Assembly (NCBI RefSeq): GCF_000001735.4
Contig: NC_003075.7
Location: 12,587,001 to 12,651,000, forward strand
Direction of reading: 5' to 3'
DNA: 64,000 nt
DNA from: Arabidopsis thaliana
Lineage: Eukaryota; Streptophyta; Magnoliopsida; Brassicales; Brassicaceae
Shown here in pieces: positions 51,701-64,000 of the stretch. Position numbers and translations under genes: made by a program. The stretch's first letter is position 1. Each line of letters begins with the position of its first letter. Below the pieces are notes generated by a model. The model was not told the DNA's origin. It saw only the letters and a program-made list of their open reading frames with translations, and made no database searches.

Positions 51701-54700
51701 TCGATGCATACTGGCAAACACTACAGACCAATGGTCTCACAAAAGAAAGGCTTGCAAGTTATGACCGCCCCATAGTATCAGAGCCTCGTTTCAGAAGTGA
51801 TTCTAAAGAAGGACTCATCCGTGACCTTACAATGTACTTGAAAACATTAAAGGTATACCACTTGCAGCCTAGTTTCGTTTCCTGATCCATTGAAGAATTC
51901 TTAGGAGCAAACTGTAATGGTTAGTTAGCTTAGTAATGATGAGAATATTTATACCTCTGGCCTCTATTAGATAATAATTGCTTTGCAATTTCGACCTACA
52001 TTACAGAACAATATTTTGCTCCATTTTCTACTTTCAGTATCTTGAATTTCTAAACAAACTGTTTGTACCTGCCTCTGTAGGCAGTTCATTCAGGTGCAGA
52101 CCTTGAGTCTGCTATTGATACGTTCCTTTCTCCATCTAAGGTAATTAGTTCATGATTCAAACCGTCACTTTGATTTTCTTGGGACACATATCATCATCAA
52201 GAACGGTATTTATGTTAAGAGTAATACCTCATCCTTTCATTTTCTTTTCCAGGGTCATCATGTCTTTGCTGTCAATGGTTTATCACCAAAATTGCAGGTT
52301 CGATTTTCTCATACCATCTTCCTAATAACATATTTTCATACTATTATACATTATATATAAAGACATCAAAATGTCTAACAGAGTGGCAAATTCCATTGTA
52401 TGGTAGGATCTACTGAATTTAGTTAAGAGGCTTGTTCGCGAAGAGAACACTGAGCCCCTAATAGAGGTTTTAATAGCACATCTTCTTCATATTGCCAGTC
52501 TTCTTCCTCTTATTGTTGATTTATTTTATCCTTATGCTTGCTTTGTTTTTATGTACTTCTGCAGAAGTTAGTTGATGCTCGCATTCAGTTACACCCTGCA
52601 CTACGAGCACCTCGCACGAGGGCAAAAGATTTACTATTTTTGGACATTGCGTTGGAGTCATGTTTTAAAACAACAATAGAGAAGAGACTCATCTCTTTAA
52701 ACTTCAATAACCCACCGGTAACTGTTATCTCTGTAGTTTTTAACTATTTACTTTCCTTTGTAGCCAAATATTAGTCTTTACACCAAAGAGTAAGGTATGG
52801 ATTGATCTGCTTTCCGTGAACAGGAAATTATATATGTCATCTGCGTGGTGCTTGAGAATCTGTGCTTATCTATAGTTAACAATGAAGAAATCATATTCTG
52901 TACAAAGGCATGTTATTTCTTCTCCCTTCGTTTCTCTTTCAAAGTTTGACTCTCAATGTTCTTGTATGAATATTAATTGTTATTCTCTTTTGCGCCCAGG
53001 ATTGGTACCGTGTCAGCGAGGCTTACAGACCTCATGATGTTCAGTGGGCATTGCAAACAAAAGCGGTCCTTGACCGTTTACAACTAGTACTTGCTGATAG
53101 ATGTCAGCATTATTTTACAATAATACAGCCTACTGCAAAATATCTTGGTCAACTGTTACGTGTTGACAAGCATGGGGTACATTGCAGTTAAACTCCAACT
53201 TCTTCTTTATGTAAGAAAGTCTAAAAGATATATTTATTCATTTGGGTTTCTTATTTTTTACAGATTGATGTTTTCACTGAAGAGGTTATAAGAGCAGGGC
53301 CAGGAGCCGTTTTATCAACTCTTGTAAACAGATTTGATCCTTCTCTAAGGAAAATCGCGAATTTAGGCTGGTAAGATATGTTTTACCATGAATTTGAACT
53401 AAAGAACTATATTTAGATTTGTTCCTTGTAGAAGGTGATTACTGAACCCTTTATCGTATTTTTGCTCTAAACCAAAATGGTTCTGGTTGAGAAGTTGGCA
53501 GGTTATCAGCTCGGCTGATGCATATGGGTTTGTGGTTTGTGTGAATGAGTTAATTGTTGTTCAGAACAAATTCTACTCGAAGCCAACTGTAATTATTGCA
53601 AGTAAAGTCACAGGAGAAGAGGAGATCCCTGCTGGTGTTGTAGCCGTGCTGACTCCTAGTATGATTGATGTCTTGTCTCATGTATCTATTAGAGCAAGAA
53701 ACAGCAAGGCATGTTATCATCAGACAATGCTGCAAAAAGAAGAACTAGGATCTTCACAATTTTTTCAGGGAACTCATCTTAAGTTCGTCTGATGCAGATA
53801 TGCTTTGCTACATGCTTCGATCAGAATGTTCTCAGCAATCTGAAGTCGAAGGAAGGGAGAGCAATATCTATTCATACAAAGTCTACTGGTTTAGTTATCA
53901 GGTAATCGAACTCTTATTATGTCACTGTTCTTTACGCTTAGAGAAGGAGTTTCTAATAACTCTGAAATTATATCACTTGCAGTGATGGCAACAACTCTGA
54001 TGTCTCTGTTCGTCATATTTTTATTTCCTCTGTTCCACGGGGAGTGATCTCTAAGGGGAAGAAGTTTTGTGGCCACTATGTGATTTCATCTAAGGAATTC
54101 ACTGATGAAAGGGTAAATAAGAATCAAATACATGAAGATAAAAGTTTTCATTTTGAGAATACCATTTGGATTTTCATTTCTATGAGATATTTTAGGTTGG
54201 CTCAAAATCATACAATATAAAATTTCTACGTGAAAGAGTTCCATCATGGATCAAGATACCTACCTCAGCTGCTCTTCCATTCGGAACATTTGAGAATATA
54301 CTCTCAGATGATTCCAATAAGGTATAACCTTTAATCATTTGCTTCTTTCTGGAACTCTCTAAAAGTAATCCAAGGGACGGCTCCTCACTGAGCTTGCGAT
54401 CCAGAAGTCTCTTAAATAGATTTGGTGATCCATCGCTTTTCAGGATGTAGCACGCAGGATTTCTGTCCTTAAAGATTCTCTTAACAGAGGAGACCTGACA
54501 AAACTTAAGTCCATTCAAGAAGCTATCTTACAAATGAGTGCTCCAATGGCTCTGGTAATAACTGGGCATATAATTGTCTTTCTTTCTCTCTGTTCATGTT
54601 CCATGTGAATCTCATGTTGGGTTTTGAACTCTTTGGTAGAGAAATGAACTGATCACAAAATTGAGAAGTGAAAGAATGCCTTATCTTGGTGATGAATCAG

Positions 54701-55631
54701 GCTGGAACCGCTCCTGGGTGGCAATTAAGAAGGTAAGAATCTCTTTGAACGTTTGTGTACTTATAGTTAAAGGAACCAAGTGTTTCCCTGATCTCCACAT
54801 CTGCATAGGTCTGGGCTTCAAAGTGGAACGAGAGAGCTTATGTCAGTTGCAAAAAAAATAAGCTTGATCATGATGCGGTCTGCATGGCTGTGCTGATTCA
54901 AGAAGTCATTTGTGGCGATTATGCTTTCGTCATTCACACAAACAATCCGGTCTCTGGTGACTCTTCAGAAATATACACAGAGGTTAAAGAACTATCTCCA
55001 GTTTCCACACTTTTGAGTAAATAATATCAATAACTCAGTTATCAAGAAACTGGCGTTCTCAGATTGTGAAGGGTTTGGGAGAGACCTTGGTTGGAGCATA
55101 TCCAGGACGAGCAATGAGCTTCATCACCAAGAAAACAAACCTCAAGTCTCCAACCGTAAGAAACAAACAGATCCTAGTTGGCTCTTAAGTTGAGTTATAT
55201 ATTAACCGAGTGAGTGGGGAATTTGGGTTGTACAGGTGATCAGTTACCCAAGTAAGAGGATAGGTCTGTATTCTAAACCCTCAATCATATTCAGATCAGA
55301 TTCAAACAACGAGGATCTCGAAGGCAACGCAGGCGCTGGACTTTACGACAGGTTTGTTTTGTGTGTTTCTCTCTGTTTCCGTCTTTTATTTCGGAACTCA
55401 GAAGCTGAAAGGGTTAAGTGCTGCAGTGTGATAATGGATGAAGCAGAGGAAGTAGTGGTGGATTACTCAAGGGAGCCACTAATAATGGACAAATCCTTTC
55501 GAGTGCGTCTATTCTCAGCGATTGCAGAAGCTGGAAATGTGATAGAGTCAATCTATGGTTGTCCTCAAGACATTGAAGGTGTTGTCAAAGGTGGACATAT
55601 CTACATCGTCCAAGCTAGACCCCAAGTTTAA
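48761..55631 (+). CDS. GWD2: Alpha-glucan water dikinase 2
   Basis: Thirty-one exons from 48761-48814 to 55427-55631 give 1278 aa. The N-terminal part has starch-binding-type beta modules (ITVTGLPNGSSVRAEFHLKN and VLQRDVKGDCRLWIATNMAG, with aromatic LHWG repeats). The central phosphohistidine domain carries DVLSHVSIRARN with catalytic His886. The C-terminal nucleotide-binding domain has GWNRSWVAIKKVWASKWNERAY, KGLGETLVGAYPGRAMSF and IFRSDSNNEDLEGNAGAGLYD, ending IYIVQARPQV. Enzymes of this family transfer the beta-phosphate of ATP to glucosyl C6 of glucans via phosphohistidine. Unlike GWD1 no chloroplast transit peptide is seen, which agrees with reports of an extra-plastidial GWD2. Two introns need GC donors (after 52907 and 53708). 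The last intron (55352-55426) is 75 bases, in frame and stop-free. Confidence 0.96.
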
Positions 55632-55887
55632 GCTCTCTTTTTCTACTTGTACCATTCCCTAAGTTTTCAATCAAATCTTATAATTACAAGCTAATCTTTT
55701 ATATGTTTGCTATTACACATGTAATATTTCTACATCATGGCACACTCCTGATACAAACAAACATGATTCAAAGTTTCATAATAAATGATTGTGTGATAAA
55801 AATCCAAAACTCGTTTAAACGACATCGTATGAAGGGTCGCATAAGCGAAGAAGGATATAAAAACAGTCGCCGAGAAAGTCTCCCGCT

Positions 55888-58310
55888 ATGGATACCGTTC
55901 TCATGGCTACAACACCACCAATCAGATGTCTTCATGCTTCAATTCCTACGGTGTTCCGTTCGCCGGCGATTTATCAGGTCAGCTGCCGGAGCTCCCAACT
56001 GTTTTCCTACCGTTCGACGACTATGATGAGCATGTGTTTTCTCAGACGGTCCGATTTGAGATCTCGCTTTCTTAGTACTCCGAAAACCACTTCTCCGATG
56101 AGACGACCTCGCTTTTCCGTCGGTGCTTCTACGGAGGAGTCTTCAATTCCTTCTAATCGGAACCTTATCGTGGCTAACTCCGTCGTAATCGTAGCTTTAG
56201 CTGTAGCTAATCGCGTGCTCTACAAACTCGCTTTGGTTCCCATGAAACAGTACCCTTTTTTCATGGCTCAGCTCACCACTTTCGGGTAACTTAAACAAGA
56301 GTGGCTATGAAAGAAATTGGGCAGTGAAGGAGCCTAGCTTAGATTATGATAAATGAATGGTTTTTGGCAGCTACGTCTTGATTTATTTCACCATTCTGTA
56401 TACGAGGCGCCGTCTAGGCATTGTGACGAATGAAATGATGGATGTACCCAAATGGAGATTCGCAATCATTGGTTTTCTCGAAGCTCTTGGTGTTGCCACT
56501 GGCATGGCTGCAGCAGGTATCCCATTTATAGCATGATTGAAACTTTACATATTTATAAGGTTACATATGGAGTGATTCCACTCTCTGTTGCAGCAATGCT
56601 TCCTGGACCAGTTATACCCATTTTGAATCAGGTCTTTTGGTTTTATGATTATCTTCTTGCTCATTTGTTCTCATGGGGGTGTTGAACTCATGCCTCCCAA
56701 TGTTTGGCAGACATATTTGGTGTGGCAGCTGCTTTTTGCTCTTCTTATTTTAGGCAGGAGGTTTTTGCTTAACCAAATTGCTGGTTGTCTCCTTGTGGCT
56801 GTGGGGGTTGTGGTGGCTGTTTCAAGGTATTCCTTCCTCCCTCTTCTCTTCTTCTAAAGTTACTTTTATCTTCTTGGATCTGGATGCTTGATCTTGGGGT
56901 AGAGAAATGTTTGTGTATCCGTGGTCATTTACAGATTATATCAAGAGAGTGCTTTCAGCTCTTACAATCTAGAAAACTAGTTTTCATGGACCAGAGTCAC
57001 ACCTATCAAATTCACCATGCTAAATGAATGGAGACGGCTCTACTTTAGTATTTATCATCCACATAGCAAATAGAAGGCCCTGATTCTAGAGAAGCTTGTG
57101 TGATAGTGATACTTTCATTTTTGTGAATGCTGACTGTAACTCATCTGCAGTGGATCTGGTGCAGATACTACGCTATCTGGAATCGGTTTCTTATGGCCTG
57201 CTGTATTGGTAGCATCCGCTGCTTTTCAAGCTGGTGCATCTATCATAAAGGTGAAGGTCGCTCTCTCTTATGAGTTGTGAACATTTCTATTTTATTTTCT
57301 TTTGCCAAGACCCAAGTTGTTAAGTGTTTTGTCTGTTAACAGGAATTTGTTTTCAATGATGCTGCAAAGCGTCTTGAGGTATCTCCCTTATCCCCTGCAT
57401 CAAACAGGAATGCTTTTCTTTCGAAACTTTGCTGAATTAACTCTAAGATTAACTGGTGGATGCAGGGAAAGTCACTGGATATATTTGTGGTAAATTCATT
57501 TGGATCTGGATTTCAGGTATCTACTACTACAATATCATGTTGTAAATGTATTTGTTACAGCCAAAACAATTAGACATGCTTCTCCATTACATCAAGAGTA
57601 CGTGAAGAAAACATTTGAAAGCTGCTTTCCTCTGTTATTCACTTATTATCTCTCTCCTACTTGAGAAGAGTTTTTGTTTTTTGGTTTAGTGTTACGGATC
57701 ACTGAAGCTGTGCTTGTGCAGGCTCTTTTTGTGTTCCTGTTGTTGCCTTTTCTCTCAAACTTGAAAGGCATTCCATTCGCCAGCCTTCCTTCATATCTAA
57801 AAGATGGTGCCGGATGCTTCTTCAACACTGGAGCTAAGATTTCTGGTTAGAGACCATTCGACACTTGTTTTTTTTTCCTTCATTGAATTTTATTCACTGC
57901 TAAAACTTTGTGATTATCCATTTGAGAATTTCAGGCTGTGATGGTGCCCCTATACTCCCACTGCTCTATATATCCACCAATCTCGCTTTCAACATCTCAT
58001 TGCTCCATCTGGTGAAAATATCTTCAGCAATCGTTTCCTCTCTTACCATGATGCTCTCAGGTCCATATTTCTATCCTTCCATGCAACGCCTCTTAAGTGT
58101 CACCAAATACTCAAACCCATATGAGATAATACTTTTGGTGTTGTTGTAGTGCCATTAGCGGTGTACATAATGTCAAAACCATTGCCGTATCTACCGGGAG
58201 GATCAAGCTTGAGCTCAAATTTTACGATGGGGTGTATAGTTCTTGTCCTAGGTCTTCTTCTCTACAACATTCCCACTACTCCAACTAAACAACACACCAA
58301 GACCTCCTAA
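55888..58310 (+). CDS. CLT2: CRT-like plastid thiol transporter 2
   Basis: Ten exons: 55888-56285, 56371-56516, 56594-56631, 56711-56826, 57151-57250, 57343-57378, 57466-57516, 57722-57845, 57935-58060 and 58150-58310, giving 431 aa. The first ~95 residues are Ser/Arg-rich and acid-poor, as in a plastid transit peptide. About ten hydrophobic spans of the drug/metabolite transporter fold follow, for example LIVANSVVIVALAVANRVLY, WRFAIIGFLEALGVATGMAA, LVWQLLFALLILGRRFLL and FTMGCIVLVLGLLLYNI. The family is homologous to the Plasmodium chloroquine resistance transporter. Arabidopsis CLT proteins sit in the plastid envelope and export gamma-glutamylcysteine and glutathione. A second in-frame Met six codons downstream is an alternative start. 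Confidence 0.95.
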
Positions 58311-58784
58311 CACACTCACTCACCATTCATCCTTTTTGTGCATTACTTTTTTTTTTGTTGATAAACCAAATTCGTGTAATTTCCCAATTTTTTTTCCTTT
58401 GACCATCAAAGATACATAGAATATTCTCAGATATTTTTTTTACGTGAAAAACTAGCTTAAAGAAAAAAAAAAAAAAAAAAGAATAACAAGAAGAGAAATT
58501 TGTGATTGGTTAAAAATCCAGTAAAGTAGAGTCGTCGGGTCGTCTCGGAAGCAGTGCTGCGATTTTACCTAAAGTCACCTTTTTTTTTTACCGTCGGGTG
58601 AATTCGACGACGGTCCTAATCTCGCCTCCTCCACACGCGCCGATCACCATCTCTCTCTGTAATCGCTCTTCTCGATGTCAACTATTTCCTTCTTCCTTTG
58701 CTCTTAGGGTTAGGGTTTATTTTGTTCTTTCTCTATATCCTTCAATCAATGTGAAAAAAAAGCTCTCCCTTTTGGCAGTTTCCG
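58311..58784. other. Spacer and GATA25 leader
   Basis: Contains an A-run (about 58461-58478), then a promoter and leader. The frame at 58598 is in the leader and has no domain. No gene seen. Confidence 0.45.
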
Positions 58785-60734
58785 ATGTTTGGTCGCCATT
58801 CGATTATCCCAAATAACCAGATTGGTACCGCCTCTGCTTCCGCTGGTGAAGACCATGTCTCTGCCTCCGCTACGTCTGGTCACATTCCTTACGACGATAT
58901 GGAAGAAATCCCTCATCCTGACTCTATCTATGGTGCTGCCTCCGATTTGATTCCCGATGGCTCTCAATTGGTTGCTCACCGATCCGATGGCTCTGAATTA
59001 CTTGTTTCTCGGCCACCGGAAGGGGCGAATCAGCTTACGATCTCGTTCCGTGGACAAGTTTACGTTTTTGATGCCGTTGGTGCTGACAAGGTAATTCTAC
59101 TCTGTCCCTCTTTTGTTATTTGTGTGAAGTCTCGATGGATGCATCTGAAACATAACATCTGATGGCTTAGGGCACGTAACGATTGCCTCTTTTGCACCTT
59201 TGTGCTTTTGCTAGTCTTAACCAAACTTTGGAAATTGATTTCGTAGGTGGATGCTGTGTTGTCGCTGTTGGGTGGTTCTACTGAGCTTGCTCCTGGTCCG
59301 CAGGTGATGGAACTAGCTCAACAGCAGAATCATATGGTAACTTTGTTATTTGTGTTCAAATTCTGCTTAAATTGTCACTTCATCTCGATTCCACCTTTTT
59401 CAGTTTGGTGTTATTTTTAGCCTGTTGTAGAATATCAGAGCCGCTGTAGCCTTCCGCAACGGGCACAATCCTTGGATAGGTTTCGGAAGAAGAGGAATGC
59501 TAGATGTTTCGAGAAGAAAGTAAGATACGGTGTTCGCCAAGAAGTTGCCTTAAGGTCAGTGTGTCAGTCTTGAGTTTTACCAATTTATGCCAAAAGCTGT
59601 TACTCTGAACAAAATTCTTTCACCTTTTCTGGGATAAAAATTTAGTATTCTTGTATAGCTAAACTAAAAATTTTCTACTCTTCTGGCTATGCTCTGGTTG
59701 CTTAACTACTTCCTCACTTTCGTGTGCTATGGATTGAAAGGAAATCTGTTCATATTCAACTAGTTTACTATCTAGCTAGTTTTCTTTTATTTGTTTCAAG
59801 AAGTTTGGTGACCATGTAGGTGTTTATGTAGAGTAGTAGGCTTCATTGTCCATGGCTTGCTGTAGTATTTGACAATATGGTTGTAGTTGAGCAGGATAGA
59901 CATCTGAGTCTTTGTTAGTGTGATAAGTAGCTTTTACTGGAAATAATCGACATGTCTATTTCAATAATAAGGGATAGGATTTGTCACCTTCTCTGCCTCT
60001 CTGACCTTTGTTAGTGTTTATCAGAATGGCACGTAATAAAGGTCAATTCACCTCTTCAAAGATGACAGATGGGGCTTATAACTCTGGCACAGATCAAGAT
60101 TCTGCCCAAGATGATGCCCATCCAGAAATATCGTGAGTTCTTTCTCTTCTCTGCCAATTAACTGTTCCTGCAATTTTTGTTTTCCACTAATGTGGGACAT
60201 TTTGTTTGCACTTATTTTAAACGTGAGTGTGTCTTATGTAGGTGTACTCATTGCGGCATTAGTTCCAAATGTACACCAATGATGCGACGTGGCCCTTCCG
60301 GCCCCAGGACTCTCTGCAATGCCTGTGGACTTTTTTGGGCTAACAGGGTACGTATGAAAGACAAAGTGATGATAAAGACATATATAATATGTTCACTATG
60401 TTCAGTTCATAAGATACTGATATAGCCAAGAAGTTTGACATTTAGAATTGTTCAATTCTTGTAGGGTACATTGAGGGATCTCTCAAAGAAAACAGAAGAG
60501 AATCAGTTGGCTTTAATGAAACCGGTAAGCTCTTATAAATATCACCCTGTGTTTCTGGTTGGTTTATCCACATAAGGCGGAGCTTGAATCATCATCGCTT
60601 ATTTGTAGGATGATGGTGGGAGTGTTGCTGATGCTGCTAACAACTTAAACACTGAAGCTGCAAGTGTTGAAGAACACACTTCCATGGTTTCTCTTGCCAA
60701 TGGGGATAATTCTAATCTGTTAGGTGATCACTAA
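58785..60734 (+). CDS. GATA25: TIFY/CCT/GATA transcription factor GATA25 (ZIM)
   Basis: Seven exons: 58785-59090, 59247-59336, 59421-59554, 60025-60132, 60242-60347, 60465-60524 and 60609-60734, giving 309 aa. The domain order is diagnostic of the ZIM subgroup: a TIFY motif ([13 protein letters not shown], from residue 84), a CCT domain ([20 protein letters not shown], then [10 protein letters not shown]), and a GATA zinc finger of the C-x2-C-x20-C-x2-C type (Cys214, 217, 238, 241; [12 protein letters not shown], then [13 protein letters not shown]). ZIM promotes hypocotyl and petiole elongation when over-expressed. This subgroup has both DNA-binding and TIFY protein-protein functions and, unlike JAZ proteins, lacks a Jas motif. 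Gene symbols ZIM and TIFY1 are synonyms. Confidence 0.97.
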
Positions 60735-63409
60735 ATACTGTGATAAGAATCAGAAGATAGAAATCTTTGTAGAATCAGATGGTCTTCTCTATGAATTTAT
60801 CTTTTCACCATCACATGTATTATAGAAACCGTAACCGAACCTCAAATCAAATACCATATCAGATGTCTTTGGTTTCAGAGTTTGTTACTATGCTTGCAAC
60901 CATACCCATTGACATGGTGTGGTTAAAAACGTTAAAGTCGATTCTGAGGGGAAAAAAGTTTACTTATTACGTTACATCCTCAAAAGATATGATCAGATTA
61001 AAAAGACTTATCAATGTCTCATACATAAATCAAATACTAATCTACTCAAAACTTGAAAGGTGATTTCTTCTTCTTTTTGGTTGTATTGACCAACTAACAA
61101 CACTACGTATCAAAATATCCGAAAAGATTTTAAAAGTTTCATTGGAATGGGACAATGCATCTTAGATCTCAATCCTAGTTTACAAGATTAGTTTATTAGA
61201 GGATGTATGCATACGCATCATATACCAAAACCATGTGGATTACTAAATCGGGCTCAGGACCACTAAATAGATTAGATTATCTACAAATCACATTATTGTG
61301 TACATAACAAATAGAATACATTATATAAATCACACAAAAATGTATCGAAGAAAAGAGAACCGTCGAACCAGTTTGATGGTAATCAACTAAGATAATGTTT
61401 TTTTTTCTGATGTCAATAGTGTTTGTTTATGAAGGAATTTATGATGAGATTATTCGAGAAGGAGTCGCTTTAAGTGACCCGATCCTCGTGACGACTCGTT
61501 GCTCTTTCTTTCTTTATTATAGATTATAGTTGTTCAAACAAATGAAAAGTATCTGAGACGAATAAATTAATGGGTGGTCTGTTTCTGTACTATAAAGAGG
61601 TCCATGCATGTACCATATCATCTTATTATGTACTATTAAACAAATAGATTAATGATTATATAATGTTTTCCGATATATTGAAATTAGTTTATGAGTCACG
61701 AGTTAAATCTGAAGGCTTCACCAAACCTAAAGTTAAAAGTCTCAAAACAGTTAAACACTCTTGTGATATCATCCCTGTATATAATCTTTAATGAAAACGT
61801 AGAAAAAAAGATTATTTGCAACCAGAAAACATCTGAACAAATATCCATTTCTCGTGGTTTTATGTTAAAACATTTGTCGTGTTGGGAAATAATTGAAACT
61901 TTTATTTTCCAACATTGAATTTTTCTTTATGTTAAAAGTGATGTGAACTTTGTATAAAATGAAGGAAAATTTAAAAGCACTCCCCTATATGCGATGCGAG
62001 AAAAGGGAGAGAAGATATGTATGCACTTGTTTCTTGTCACGTTCCGTTTCCACAAAATCAGTAGATATGCCAGTAACTGTGTTATCTTCTTCTTTTCGTG
62101 CGTCTGTATCCAGGAGACATATAAATGATGCTGAATTTCCTAACTATTTTTAATTTATAAACATGAGAAGCGTTAAATGGGTAGCAGCAATCAAACGTTT
62201 GGTGCTTAAAAGCGCTTATTTGAAGTATAAACAATTTGATATTTATAAGATAAAACAGCATTACATATGAAATATCATGATTCATAACTATATATGCAAA
62301 ATTTGAAAACTTCTAAATCCCAAAATTACACAAAGATTAACTAAACTACATTATAATTTATAAATAAATAAAAAGATTAGTATCAAAACTAAAACGTTAA
62401 GAAATATCATAAGTGATGATTAGACGACAGTCAAAATGTTAAATTTCATGATGAAAAAACAAAAAAAAAAGAGTAATTTGTCCAAATACAATCAGCTGAC
62501 TATATATTTTGTCAAATCATATATCATATATACTAAAACTAAGAAAAAGATAACCATCAAACCAATTCAATTTATATCCACCTACATATGACTTTGATAC
62601 ATTTTTTGTGTAGTTTGATCAGTGATAAGATTTTCAATCCTCTATAGTAATAAAAATTGCTAATTTCGATAATTTAAGAGATAATTACAAAACCAACAAG
62701 CACCTAGACACCCCTAAGATCTAGGAGAATGCATCCTCCTTAGTCATCACTTCCTTATAAAGTAAAACTATAAAAACTGAGATCACGAGAGAAACCGAGA
62801 AAGAGAGCCAAGAAATGCATGAGTTAGGATGATAATCCACGTGTCACTATCCTATTGCATGAAGAGTATACGTGTAAGCTCGTCACATAAAGTTTCCCTC
62901 TTCTTCTTCCTCAGAGTTTTTAATTGGCCATTTTATTACTTTTCCATAAATAATAATATAAAAATTCAAAATATTTAATTCCCCATTTGCTGTTGTCTTT
63001 CCTTTTCTTCTTCTTCTTCTTCCTTCCTTTTCTCGTGCAATCTCCAACACCTTGACTACGCTTCTTCATCCCACCAACAAAAACCCTTTCTCTATCAAAA
63101 CCAAACCACCGTTAGTTTTTCTTTCCCGGTGATACGTTTAGATAGCTTCTTTTTTTTTCCGGTGGTTAACGTTGACGATTGACTACTTCAATTCTAAACG
63201 GATAAGTATTAGATAGCTTCCTCTTCTTCTTCTCCAGTATCTGGCGACGAATTCAACTAGAGATTATTTTCTCTTTTTCTTGTCTCCTCTTGATCGTTTG
63301 TTTTTGTTTGTATCTGGATTCAATGACGGGATTTGGTTAAACGAAGAAGATTCATTTCTCTGTTCGTTCGATCTGTAAATTTTTGCTTTCAGAGTGAGAT
63401 TTTAACGAA
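60735..63409. other. Large AT-rich spacer and leader of the Raf-like kinase gene
   Basis: About 2 kb of AT-rich sequence with no supported gene, then pyrimidine-rich promoter/leader sequence from 62990 (CTTCTTCTTCTTCTTCC, repeated). A leader intron probably ends at TTTGCTTTCAG (63391), 19 bases before the ATG. A TACGTGT/CACGTG-like ACGTGT element occurs near 62838 and 62869. Confidence 0.45.
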
Positions 63410-64000
63410 ATGCCTCACCGGACTACTTACTTCTTTCCGCGGCAGTTTCCCGATCGTGGATTCGATTCGTTTTCGCTTAAGAATGATCACGACAAGAAGA
63501 AATCGTCGTCTAACGTTGGAGAGAGTTTTGGATTTCAAAGAGATAATAAATCTAATGGAGTCGGAGAAGATTCTAACAAGGAGAAGGAGAGTACTGTGTT
63601 CTCCTCTAATCCTCTGCTTTCTAAAAGCTCAGCCGTTTCAGATCTCTTTAGCGATGATCGCAAGTCGGAGAAGAAGCATCAGCAGCAACTAGCCGCTTTC
63701 TATGAGTGGTTGGCGGAGAAGAAGGCTAATCTCTCTAGGTCATCATCTACTACTACTACTCATGGACGCGGGGTGAAGCCCACGCGCTTCTCTATGTCTA
63801 GCGACGCCGATGAGGAGAGAGAGCTTCTGTTGTCTTCTCCGGCTGATCCCGCTCCGCTTCCTGCTACTTCTTCGCCGGATTCTATCATTGATTCGGCTAG
63901 GACGGTTAACATACATGAACGAAACATTGATCGGAGCTTTGACAGAGAGGTTTCGCTTCCCCGAATGTCGAGTGAGAGCAGCTTCGCTGGAAGCTTCTTC
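63410..64000 (+). CDS. AT4G24480: Raf-like MAPKKK (CTR1/EDR1 group), N-terminal part only
   Basis: The ATG at 63410 opens a frame of 197 codons that runs to the window edge. The peptide starts MPHRTTYFFPRQFPDRGFDS. It is rich in Ser/Asp/Glu and includes KKHQQQLAAFYEWLAEKKA, an N-terminal segment I know from group B Raf-like kinases, and a Ser/Thr-rich linker with RFSMSSDADEERELLLSS. The EDR1-type regulatory domain and the C-terminal kinase domain would lie off-window. The gene is recalled as AT4G24480, sometimes called RAF6. In related members (CTR1, EDR1, SIS8) the long N terminus controls kinase activity in ethylene, defence and osmotic signalling. Identification rests on the N terminus and gene order. 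Confidence 0.8.
   Translation, partial: MPHRTTYFFPRQFPDRGFDSFSLKNDHDKKKSSSNVGESFGFQRDNKSNGVGEDSNKEKESTVFSSNPLLSKSSAVSDLFSDDRKSEKKHQQQLAAFYEWLAEKKANLSRSSSTTTTHGRGVKPTRFSMSSDADEERELLLSSPADPAPLPATSSPDSIIDSARTVNIHERNIDRSFDREVSLPRMSSESSFAGSFF

Noticed and set aside
61691-62153. Two plus-strand ORFs of 75 and 67 aa
   Set aside because: They sit in AT-rich spacer and have no motif, promoter or splice partners.

Overview
The window is plant nuclear DNA. Genes are intron-rich with GT-AG splice sites and AT-rich introns and spacers, and several products are plant-specific (auxin F-box, CIPK, glucan water dikinase, TIFY-GATA, DMP). Gene order and the protein sequences, as I recall them, fit Arabidopsis thaliana chromosome 4, loci about AT4G24270 to AT4G24480. 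That placement is from memory and not from a search. Exon coordinates were read by hand; for every multi-exon model called complete the exon lengths add up to a whole number of codons ending in a stop.

Layout. 0-6.5 kb: the 5' end of an EMB140/SART3-like gene (-), a small basic protein (+), and the stromal Hsp70 cpHsc70-1 (+), which has a textbook heat-shock element. 7.3-19.3 kb: a MACPF protein (+), a spacer holding a decayed separase-like fragment (-), the membrane protein DMP3 (+), a PORR-domain organelle protein (-) and a CCDC47-like ER protein (-). 20-24.3 kb: a tandem pair of nucleoside-phosphorylase-like (storage protein type) genes. 24.6-33.5 kb: a small acidic protein (-) and an FSH-type serine hydrolase (+) on a shared short promoter, then auxin receptor AFB4 (-) and kinase CIPK8 (+) diverging from a 1.4-kb spacer. 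36.5-42.5 kb: the MIR824 microRNA gene with an unusually long foldback, an odd RRM gene, and a second, partial copy of the 3' half of MIR824. 43-64 kb: rhamnogalacturonate lyase, the TFIIA gamma subunit, glucan water dikinase GWD2 (31 exons), plastid thiol transporter CLT2, GATA25/ZIM and the 5' end of a Raf-like kinase gene, all on +.

These are independent housekeeping, signalling and metabolic genes, not an operon or island. Relationships visible in the sequence are tandem duplication (phosphorylases), a shared divergent promoter (24.6/25.6 kb), and the direct duplication of MIR824-derived sequence around the RRM gene.

The least expected structures are: the MIR824 half-copy, which keeps only 15 of the 21 bases of the star strand; the separase-like fragment with intact splice sites but no visible start; three introns that need GC-AG splicing, all with the donor AAG|GCATG; a stop-free 75-base intron in GWD2; and an RRM gene whose conserved domain cannot be joined simply to an upstream ATG. 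I found no virus-like element, CRISPR array, or tRNA or rRNA gene.
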